A stretch of DNA of 64,000 nucleotides, taken from positions 89,962 to 153,961 of the forward strand of contig JAVVSR010000003.1 of the NCBI GenBank assembly GCA_036654095.1. Direction: 5' to 3'. Origin of the DNA: JAVVSR01 sp036654095. GTDB taxonomy: Bacteria > Bacillota > Clostridia > Christensenellales > CAG-917. The first letter of the stretch is position 1, and each line of letters begins with the position of its first letter. The notes below the pieces were generated by a model. It saw only the letters and a program-made list of their open reading frames with translations, was not told where the DNA came from and made no database searches. A program made the position numbers and the translations under genes. Shown here piece by piece: positions 46,801 through 58,800 of the stretch.

Positions 46801-49800
46801 TTGACCATTATTTTGTTGAATAACGATAGTTTCGGGTAATTGAATCAATGTAGTTGCGTTGGCCGCCGTCGGATTTAATGACGGATTAATAACTAATTTA
46901 TCGGTTTTAACAAACGCGCCAGTACTATCTACATAGCCCTGCAACTTCATATAGCCAGTTGACAAGCCCACTGTAACGGGTATTTTTGCAATTTGTTTAT
47001 TTAACGCATAACCATAGATAAAGCTATCTGTCGAGCCGGGGGTCAAGTTTACTTCGCTGACGTCCCAAATAATAGCAGTTCCGCCTAACTCTACCCAACT
47101 ATCTGACTTGTTTTGGCCATTTTGACCCTTTGACGTGTAGTTTGTAATACCAGTAAATGTTGCATCTACACGTTGAGGTAACGCCGTAGGGTTATTTGTT
47201 GCGTTGAAACTTAATTCAACAGGATTGAACGCGTCGGCAACTAAATAGGTTTTATTTACAGCCGATGTTGTGTCGCCAAGACTTGTTATACCAAGTTTTT
47301 CGCCGAATGCCTTTTCTGTATCGTTGTACCATTGAACTCCACTAACTGACCTTAAGAACAAACCGTTTAACTGAAGTTTAATTTCAGCATTATCGTCTGC
47401 GTCCTTAACATCAACATTAGTTAATGTATTGCCTGATAAACTTGTAGCATTTTTATTAATATAAATACCTACTTCACGAAGAATACCATTAGCATTGTTT
47501 TTATCCAATACAATTTCAACATAATTCGGTCTTCCTTCTTCAAGCAAAGGAATAGGTAGTAAGCCTGAAATAATACCAGCAAGAATATTTGCTATTGAAC
47601 CACTAGCATTATCAAGGAACAAACCATCTAAAGCTGTTGTGCCAAGCAATGAACCAATCATATTAGCGGCAAACTTATGCAAGAAGTACGGGCAAGCCCT
47701 ATATGCATCAGTACACTTGTATGTCTTTCCGCCTTCGGTAACTGTCTTTGTATCATCTTGAACAACTATTGCTTTTTTGGTTTCGTAAGACAATGCCTTA
47801 AACTCTAACATACCAGGATATTCCGCAGGGATTACTGGGTCGCTAAAGTCAGCAGGCCTATATTGCAAGGTAAACAACAAATAGTATAAGTATAATAACA
47901 AGTCATTTATACCTGCGGGGTTAAGGTCAACACGAATAGTTGAATACCTTGGGTCGCCCAATGTGCCCGCGACTGAAGTATTGTTCCACCAGCTGATTTG
48001 GATACCCTTAATATAGTTTTTAATAGTCGCCATAGTATCAGGAGCAGGGGCAGCAGCCTCAGCCGTTGCTTGAGCTACCGATTCCTCGCTTGCTGCGCCA
48101 CCTTTTGCAATCATATCAACAATATTTAGGTCGGCAAACTTTAACTTCTTAACGGCATCAATACCGCCCAAGATACCAGCTAAAGCGCCTAAATCACCAT
48201 AAATTGCATTGTTAAACAACCAAACTGAAACTTTTGGTTCCAACGTTGCAGATGCCTGATTACCTTTTGACTTAAAGTGCAAGTTCACGGCAAGTTTTCC
48301 GCCAAATACAGGGTCGCCGCCCGAGTTTTTACCATCTTCTCGATCTGCGTCGCCGTTTGTACGCGTAATTTTAACCGTAGTATAGGAAGGTGTATATGTT
48401 TCGTTATCTATTCCGCCCATTTGGCCGGTACCTGCCTGTCTAACGTTTTTACACGCTACCCTCTTGTTCAAAATAACTGTAATGTTCGGGTCAATAGCAT
48501 CAAGCGCACCCTTTATAATGTTGCCCATACTAACGCCATTAGAGTCGCCTAATATAATTGCGCCCCACTTGTCGGCATTTGCTCCCTTTAGATTTTCAAA
48601 CTCATTGGTAAAGAAGCCGTCGCCCGTTGAAAGGTTAAGGTTGCCAATAGATAAAATCAAGGTATTACCGATACTATCTAAACCAACTTCAAGAGTAATG
48701 CTGTTAAGTTTCTTAGCTATATCAAGTGAAATCCTAATAACTTCAAGGTTTGGCAAAGGAATTGCCATCTTTTCTGAACCATCCTCATTTCTGATGACAA
48801 TAGCGGTGTAAGTCGCCTCTGCATTCACGCCACCATTTGTAGCTGTTTCTTTAAATGTAATTTTTTTCGTTTCTAGGCCAAGCGACGCGAAAATCTGACG
48901 CAAAACTTCCATTTCGAGGGAAATTTCAACACGACCATTTTCGATAGCTATTTCAGCAAATGCAGGAGGAGCGCCCGTGTTAGAACCAGCTGTCGCCAAA
49001 GCCGAGCTACCTGCTGCGCCTTGTATAACATCAGCCAAAGCCGAGCCAATACCTGCCAACAATCCGCCTAAGCCAATTAACTTAACTTTCGGCAAACCAA
49101 GCCCTGACAAGTCGGCATAAATTGCGCTATCATTTGCCTGTTTGTAAAGCCCTAAAACTAAAGTATTTGTAAAGTTGCCTTCAATTCTAAATTCGATAAA
49201 TAATTCGGAATTTAAAAGCCCTGCGATATTAAAGCCTGTATCTGAAATTAATTCGCTTATGCTTGCGGACAACTTAATTGCAAGCGTGTAACCAATAATA
49301 TCATCGGGAACGTGCAATTTAAAGTTAGTCAGGTCAGTGCCATTACCAAGCAATGATGAAAGCATACTGCTTAAATAGAATTGGAAGCTATCTGAATAGT
49401 CAGCGTCACCCAATTCGGATTTTTGAGTTAAGAACTTCAATGAAATATCCAAGCCCAAATTCACTTTATCTAAGCCAATTTGTTTTGTAGCTATATTGTA
49501 AACGGGTTGATACGTCTTATTGCCTTCAATACGTTCAGCAAAAACAGAGTTTGCCGTTTCCCAATTTACTTTCAGCGGGTCAGCTAAGTTGCCATTGATA
49601 TGAACGTCATTAAGCCTTATGCTTCCATAGAAACCATCGGTCACCTTAATGGCTAATTCTGGCAATAATTTACCGCCAATCTTTAAGTATTTAACTTTCC
49701 CTGCGTAGGCTGCGCTGTTCGCAGTTGTCAACAGTACATAATTGTCAACAAAGCGATTATCGTTATTTAACAACTCGGCCGGTGTTGCCTCTTTTTCAAG

Positions 49801-52800
49801 TTTGTATGTTCCGTTTACGAAAGCATACATTTCTTGACCGCGATACAACGATTTATTTTCAGCAGTGATTGCAACATATCCATCTCGCACATAGCGGTCA
49901 CGAATATTAGCTTTTTCAGCTTCGGATACTTCCGTTTCAGCCTTATAGAAGGTACGGCTGTCGCCGATAATAGCAATGTCGCCAAAGTTAGGTAAGAACT
50001 TTTCGCCAACTGCGATGTCCTCGCCTTGTGAACGTTTAACAACGTTTACGATAGCGTCAATAAAGGCTGCATTTAATCCGATAGCAAATACTTCAGGCCT
50101 AAATACTAATGCAACATAAGGAAGTACCGAGCCACCAAGTATGCTATTGCCCAAACCGCCGTCGATAGATGCTGTTGATAATGCCGAATTGCTTGCGCCT
50201 ACCGCTTTGTCGTGTTCAAGGAAGCCGCCCATAGCTTTTTCCATAATACCGGCAAGGTTTACGCCCTCTATCTTAAGTTTCGGGAAGCCTAGTGAGCTTA
50301 AATCCAAAAATACATCTTGCCCGTCAAGGTACGCTCCAATCATAAGCGCGTGATGATTGGGGTCGATTGTATCCCAAACTTCAAGCGACACTTTAAGCTT
50401 GTTGAAGTCGCTTAAATCCAAATAAGCGTGAGTGTTGATAACATAGGTTGTGCCCATATCTGAACCAACGCGTAATTGGAACAACGGATTTTCAAGTAAT
50501 GGCTTTCCTTTAATTTTAATTAGCTTAAACAATTCGCTCAAGTCGATAGCGGGGTTAGTAGAACTTGTACGAATACCCGTGTAGCTTAATTCGCCCAATA
50601 AATCGAGGTTAAGTTTTAATTGTTTTAAGTCTTTAAATTCAGCTTTGTTGGCAATGAAACTAAATTTGCCGTCAGCCTGTTTTCTATAATCGTCGGGCTT
50701 TGCCAACGAGATATAGCCAATACCAATCCCGATACTCATCGCATTATCGAAGTCCAAATTAACACCAATATGCAAATTGCGTAAATCAATTACAACACCA
50801 CCGCCCAATAAAGGCGCAGCAGGAAATTCTTGTTCGGGAAGTAATAATTTAAATATTGTATTCAACGAGTTCTTTGACAAATTAACAGCCAATTTGCCAT
50901 CGCCCAAATGTACAGACTCAAGCAATCCGTCTAATACTGTAAATATTTGTTCGCCCAATAAACCTGTGTTTGCAGTAGCCAACGCTTTTGCCGACGCGCC
51001 TGAAATCAAGCCCATAAGGTCTAATGAAAGCTTATGCTTGCCTTTGCCTCTGTAACCGCTTAAGTCGAGATAAATGCCACTTTCGCCATTGCCCTCGTCG
51101 CCAATAAGCGTAATTACCATTTTAGCAGGTTCACCACCTTGATATAAACCGTTTGACAAAACGTCACTTATCATACCAAGCGTAACGCGAACTTCCGAGC
51201 CTGCCAAGTTGAAACCATTAATAATGTTAGGAAGATTTAAAGCAGCGTCAATAGTCAGGCTAATTGCCGATTTGCTTTGGCCGTTGTTAAAGCCTAGAAT
51301 ATCAACCAAAACATCAAACTCTGCATCGGATAAGCCAAACAATGTTGAAAGGTATTTAGCCCAGTCACGAGGTTGACCATCTGCAGTTTGGTTTGCTGTA
51401 AAGTCAAGTTTTAATGAAAGCGATAGGTTGACAACGTCATTTTTAAATTTCAAGCCTTCGCCGATGTTACCTGCTTGTAACGCTGGGATATTTAAAGTTA
51501 CCAACTCTTTATATTCGCCCCTGTTTAAAGTTGCAGGTAAAACTGAATTATATTTTGTAGTAATGCTCAAGTCGGAGTGTTTGGGTCCGCCGTGTTCATC
51601 ATTGTCAAAACCATTGATACCAAGTTTTATGCCTAAAGCATTTTTAAATTCGTCGTCTTGAACTTCAACGCCGATATTTACTCTAAACGGATTGACCCTT
51701 GTATCGAGTTTAATTGCAATATTTGGCAACATTCCATCAACACCTGCATCGGGTGCGGCCAACGCGATAATCTTATTGATTATGCCTGACGCAACTGTTA
51801 CAAGCATTGTATTTGGGCCAAACTCTGCCCAAAGCGCAGCGGTAGAAATTAAACCGCCTGTTTGTGCTTCCTTGTCGGTAACTGCAGCTTTTCCATCAAC
51901 GGTTGCGCCTGCAAATAATGCGTTTACCGCGCCGCCAGCAGGTGCGTCTGCTTTCTTATCAGGGAAAATCAAACTGCTAAGTTTAATGCCCTTAATTGCA
52001 ATTTTACCTGTCGCTGTTGAATTAACCAACGGGTTGTTGGCGCCACTAAAGAAGTGCGATGCGTCAATATAAACTGTTTCATCGGTATTTGAATAGTAGA
52101 TACCTGCCAACAATTTTGTATCACGTTCCAAAATGACTGAAAGGTCCATTTCGCCAAAACCAATCTTTTTGTTTAAAAGGTCGAACTCAAGTTTAATTGA
52201 TGCGCTAATTTTGAAATCAATTTTTGCGCCATCAACAATTAGTTTTGTGCTAAGGTCGCCAACAACATTATTTAAAATCTTACCAAGCGCAACGCCCGTG
52301 TTGTTACCCGTAATTTCAAGGTTTCCTGACAATGCTAGCGCAACGCTAATATCGGTTGCACCTTGAGCAAACTTAGTCCACGTTGACATATCGGGCGCAC
52401 TCTTAATTGGAGTACCAAAGCCGATTGTCGGAGGATACAAGTCAATACCCACGTTCAATCCATAGAACTGTAAGTCGATTGCAAGCAACCCTGTCTTATT
52501 TGTTTTGTCGCTAAATGCGCCAAGGTTAAGTTGAATTTTGTTGCCACCACCCATACCGAAATCGGGGATTGTGCCCATCTTGAAATCGGGAAGCAATGTG
52601 TTAAATATCGCTTGCAAGTAATTATCTTGTAAAACAATCGTCAAAGCTTTTTGCGCAAGCGTAATACTCTTAATTATATCATTAAGCATACTACCGATAT
52701 TGATACTGCTTGTGTCGATAGCGGTTGCGAGCGCATTTTCAGACGCGCCTGCCCCAGCTGCTGCGATAATATCAAGCAACATACCGTGTTCGATAACAAC

Positions 52801-55800
52801 GTTTGACATACCTAAGCCTTGAAGATACACGCCTATGTCGCCATTCTTAAGATAAATACCAAGCAACACGTCTTCTGTTGCGCCACCTAATTGAGGTTGA
52901 GGCACGCCATCAATTTGAACCGTCTTAACAAGCTCAATATTTGCGTTGATTGCCTTCAAAATCTTGCCAACTTCCTTCTTGGGATCAGCGCTCTTTGTAA
53001 GCTCAATAATTTGTTTTAAGTCTATTTCGGCGCTAATTTTCAGTGCGAGTTGTCTGTTCATCTTGCCAATCTTGTTGCCGTTTTCATCATACAAGAACAT
53101 ACTTGCGCTGTCAATCTTGCCTAGCAATGCGCCAAAGAAACCACTTATATCCATTTCATTGGAGTCACTTCCAGTTGGGATACCGCCAATCATTTCAGAA
53201 TTTAAGTTAAGTTCAAGATTTAACGATATTTTTTCAAGGTTAAACTCTTGAATACCAAGTTTTTTAATAACTTTGCCCTTATCGTCAAGTTGGTCGCTGC
53301 CATCGGGGTTCTTCTGTACAAGCATACCAAGCGTCATAAGTGTCGGATAAGCTGTTGCCGCGTCGGCAGGTAATGTAACCAACGGCGCATTATCAGTCCT
53401 AAATCCTAAGTTAATATCATCAATACTTAGGCTAATGCCAAGTAGATTAGCAACCCACGCTTTTAATTTAATAGCAACCTCAAGTTTGCCAAAGTTCGGG
53501 TCGCCGACTTCGTGATTAATGTATTGAACTTCAAGCAATGCGCCAATATCAATGCCCATCGGTAAACTGAAGTTCGGTGCAAGCATATTAAGCAAAACTT
53601 TTACTAATTGCGCGCCAATTTTGATTTCAATCGCGCTGCCAGTAAACCCTAATTCAAGTCCGCTTTGAGTTGCAGCGCCAGTTGCGAGAGAATTTTCAGA
53701 TACGCCTGCTGCAGGAGCGGGTTGCAATAAATCAAAGATTGATTTTGCGCCCAACAAATCAGAGAATTTAAAGCCAGCAATCTTTGTTTTTGCGTTAATA
53801 CCAAACAGGTTGGATACGTCAAGATAAATGTTGCCGTCTTTTAATAACGCCGTGGCAATAGCCACTTCATTGGCATTATTACCTATTTTAGCTTTAATAA
53901 TGATTGCAGCTTCTGTCGCATCAAGATTGCCCAAGTTAAGGCTAGCGGCAACTTCTAAAATCAAGCCTATATGCGCGCCACCTTCGGGAACTTTAATAAG
54001 TTTAGTAAAATCTTTTAAAGCGTCAACACCAAACACACTAAGTAATTTAGCTAAGTCGATGTCGTTTGTAATGTCAATACCAATGTTAAGTTTTAAGCTG
54101 ATATCTAAAATAGCGTCATCAATCGCGGTAGCGGTTAATGTAACATTTTTCGGTACAATCGAGTCAGATGTCGGCAAAATGCCAATATCAATACCTTTAA
54201 CCCCAATGCCGAGGTGTAATGTTGAAATATTTACGTCAACAGACAACCCGATTTCTTGAAGATTGAGGCCTTTTGTGCCTTCTTGCGCCCAAGTAATAGC
54301 TATCGCGCCGTTTATTTCTTTTGTCAAATCAATGTTTGCGCCAATAAGTACGCTCAGTAACTTTTCAATTAAAGCGGTGGTTAAATCAATTTTAAGGCCG
54401 TGTTTAGCAACTGTCAATAAAACAACAGGGTCATTTTCAGCGCTTGCATCGCCTGTTGACAACGCATTTACAGATGCTCCGCCACCACTCACATTTTTAA
54501 CAAAGAATTTTGATAAGTCGAATTTAATAATAGGATTTGTCGCATCTCTTCTTTCAACATACAAGAAGCCCTTTGACAAATACAAGCCCAATACTTTACT
54601 TTCGCCATTTGTTGTAACGCTCACAATTTCAACAGCAAATTCAGAATTGGCCATCTTTTCCATAAAGGTTTTGCCGTTTAGAAGTTCATCTAAAACGAGC
54701 GCCGCTTTAATTCTTACTTCAGCTTTGTTGCTAAATTTAGCAATTTTGAGTACAGGGGAAATTGCGGCAAGTTGCCTACCAAGTTCGCCTAAGTCAATAT
54801 CGCCTTCCTTAACTGTGCCAGCCTCAAGTTTCTTTTGATATACTGAAGTTAAAATATTTTCAATTAAACTGCCTAATTCAATAGTTTCAACTTCATCGCC
54901 AACGCCAGTACCCTTACCCTCAAACGTGATAAATAAGGTTGTGCCTATTGTAAGTTTTTCATTTTCGGCATTGTCTAGCGAGGTGTAAGCGCTATCGTCT
55001 AATGGTAAAACATCTTTTCTTGCCGCGCCAACGTTGTAATCGCGAATTGAAATGCCTAGGTCAAAACCATTGTAGAAAGCTAGGTCAATATTCAACGATT
55101 TTCCACCGTTGATTGCCAAGTCGTTAGTTTTATACGAAATACCACTGTGACGAACTTTTTTGTATGCGACAACGGTATCGCTAGCAGCAATTTCGCTGTA
55201 CTTTACAAATTTTCTGCTTCCGCTAGCATCTTTTACTTCAACGACGCTAGTTGGAACAAGTTCATCTAATAAAACATAATTTACAACATTCAAACCAGTA
55301 GTCGCGTTTATAATGTTTGTCTTAGCGTAATCACGAGAATCCTTGATATCACTTGACAAAACAGTATCTTTTTCTTTAAATGCGGAGTCATCGGTTAGCT
55401 CGTCAACAAATGACAAATGCTTTAATGATTTATCCGATAAAATACCAGGAGCCAGCGAGTTAATTAATGAAACTAAAAGCTGAGGAGCGATTGCAATATC
55501 CATGCCAAAGCCCTTTGCAATAGTAATACTACTTATAGCGTTACTTAATATATCATTAATATTAATTTCAGCTAAAGCTTGCGCCTCGTCAGCTGTTGAC
55601 AACGAAACACCCGAGCCAGTAGTTGAGTTTGTAGGTTTATTTACTTTGCCCATCAATCCCATTAGATTTAATTTAATATTCGGCCCGCCGATATCATCTA
55701 ACTTAGCGTAAATGTTGCCGTTGCTAAGGCTTAAAACAACACTCTTTGTGCCGTCTTCAAATGAAATTGTAATGCTTGCTTCAAGGAATTTTAAAACGTC

Positions 55801-58800
55801 AGCCGCGATTTTAACAACGCCAGTGTCGCGCGTTCCAACCCACCAAGTGCCATTGCCATCGGTTGCTTTAACGTTTTTGTCATACTTAATGCCAGTATCC
55901 TGTCCGCCAATCCACCAGTTACCGTTTGCGCCCGATTCAGCCTTTTCGTCTTTGTTGTACAATCTGCCTGTGTCTTGATTTCCAATCCACCAATTACCAT
56001 TGCCAACAGTAGGAACGACTGCTGCGTTATAAAGTATGCCTAAGTCTTGACCAATCCACCAGTTGCCGTTTTTACCGTTTTCTGCAACGCTGCCACTTAT
56101 ATAAGGTATAGTAGTAACTTTGCCGCCGATTACCCAATAACCGCCAACAACTTCAGCTTTGACTGATTTGTCATACTTAATTCCAGTATCTTGACCAACC
56201 CACCAATTACCATTAGGACCTTCTTGCGGTTTTGCGCTAGAAGCAGCTAATTGCGCATACAAATCTTCAAGCATCAGGTTAGCGGCAACTCTTAATCCAA
56301 TTTCGCCCTTAGTTTCTTGTAATTGGACTTTAAGCATAATGGAGTTAAGCAAATCCCTAACCATTTTTTTGTCAGGATTTTTCAATGACTCAAGCCCCGA
56401 GAGGTCACTCAATATGCTACTTAAATCAATAGCGTTTGCGCCTGTTCTGTCATAGAGTTGATATTTAATTGCAATATCAAGTTCAATGCCTATGCACTTG
56501 TTTGAATAGCTTGCAAATTGGTCTTTGTTGGCCAAAGCGTACTTAAACATATCCTCGATAGGTTCAGTGCTTAAGCGAGGCTCAGCTACGTGTATGCCAA
56601 GCGCTAAATAGTCGGTATCAATACGCACTGCGAGTTTGAAGGGAACAGTGTTAATTTCCACTTTAGCCTGAAGGTTGAGGCTCTTAATAAGGTCAACTAT
56701 ATCAGTACTAATCATTGTGGGAGCTAACGCCTTTAACAACCCCAATACAATGCTTTCTGTTAAAATAATTTTAATGTTATGCTCAGACAAACTGAACAAT
56801 ATATCAATAGTTTCCTGACTGGTAATTCCTTTCTCTTCTGCAGCCGCGCTTGCCGAACCGCCTAACGCGTCTTTAAGTTTTTGCAATAAACCATTGATAT
56901 CCTCTTGCAACAATGCGCCTAGCAAGTCAAACCCTTCAATTTTAAACTTCGCAATATTTAAAACTTGCGAGTCAACGTACAAGGTTGTGCCATCTAAGTA
57001 CAATCCTAAAACTTTTTTATGCTCGCCATTGAGAGGCTCATTCATAATTTCCAAGAAGATTTCCGTCTTATTTAAATCTTGTAAATTGAGATTAGCCTTT
57101 AAATATATCCTTAAGTTATAAGCTATATTGTCTTTAACATCAATATCTAAGTCAAAGCCAATGTCTTTTTTCAAAAGTGGAGCGATTGCCGATATAATGC
57201 CACCCAAAGGAATTGCGCCCTCTTTTAATTCAAGGTCGATACCAATTTCAGCCGACAACGAAACGTTTGCCAAATCAACTAGTGACTTAAAGTTTTTCAA
57301 TTCAGCGTCGGTAAACGGAACAACATCTTTGTGCGCCATACCAAACTTAAACCCGCCTAAAGACAACCTTAAATAGATAGGATTAATGCCCAAGCCGATA
57401 GTCAAAGCCTTAACATTGTCACCATAAATTTCAGGGTTTGCATAGTCCCACTTAATGTAGCTGTTTTCCTCATTAAGAATTGGAATTTCATAGCCTGAAC
57501 CACCTATAATCAAACCCATAACTGCGCCCAATAAGTTTGCGCCTAAGTTGACTGAAATACTGTGGTTAGTAATACTTACACTCTTTAAGAAACCATTTAA
57601 TATACCGCCAATACTTTGAATATCAACTGGAGCTTTATCGGCTGTTGCCAACGCTGTTCCGTTGCCCGGTTTAGCGGCCTGTTTTTGCACAATTTTAACA
57701 TACCTTGGGAATTTAACCAAGTCGGTGTATTTCGCTTGATTTTCAGCAGTTAAAAGCACATAAGTTTCTTTAGTATTAATTGTATCTTTTACATACCTAT
57801 CAAATGTTGCCGCAACATAACCTTCTGCCGCCTTTTTTTGTTCAAAAGTAGCATCTTTTAACGCTATGTATGCATCGCCAACTTTGATATACTTTTTAAC
57901 TTTTGCATATGCTTGCTCATTAGTCGGCGTTACGGGATAATATACGCCTGCCTTTGTAACATATGTTTTAATTGTACCCGCCGAATAGCCATCTGCCATA
58001 GCAAGGTCATCTTCTTTAGCTTCGCTTTCCAAAACATAATTAAGGTTACCCATCGCGCCTAAGCCGGCAATATTAATTTTTAATTGCGAATTAGCAAGTA
58101 TTTTGCCCTTTAACTCAACATAAATCCAACCGTCTTTTAAATAAATGCCAATAATCTTATCACTCTTGCCATACGCGCCATTGCATAACTCAATCGCAAG
58201 TTCACTCTTTTCAAGTAAGATTGGCACTTTGGGCGTCATTGCCGAGCCCTCAAGCATTAATGCGTCTATCGCCAAGTTGCCCGCAATACGGAAGCCGATA
58301 ACATCATATAAATCGTTAGCGACGTTAAACTTCAGCATAATTTTGCAAAGCAGGTCATAAATGGCCATCTTGTCAGCCATAACAGGGTTGCCGTTTGCGT
58401 CAAGTATTGGGTTGCCGTTTGCGTCAACTGTGGGTTTTGACCCAAATTCTTTAGCAAACTGCGCCATATAATCGCCAAGACTGTACTTCATAACCTCGGG
58501 GTCACTAGCGTTAGCGCCAAGTTCAATCGCGCCAACAACCTCAAGGTACAAGTTTTCAAGCCCCTTTGTTGTGGTAAATTGTGATTTATCAATACGGCTT
58601 TCTGTTACAATATCGCGCAACGAAACGCCTATGTCAATGCCTCCTAATGCAATCGTGAGCCTCAATGTCGGGTTAGAGTCAATATCCTTAGACCCAGTCA
58701 CCTCAACAATAATTTTGATTGCGTTAAGTAATGGCTTGCCCGAACCAGTGCCTAGGTCAATATCTACCTTTGCGCCAATTTCAGGAAGGTCAAAGCCTGT

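Noticed and set aside
53828..54838. Two long plus-strand frames (143 and 191 codons) opposite the giant gene
   Set aside because: They lie wholly inside the giant gene on the other strand, are low-complexity shadows of its Leu/Ile/Asp-rich codons, and have no ribosome binding sites.
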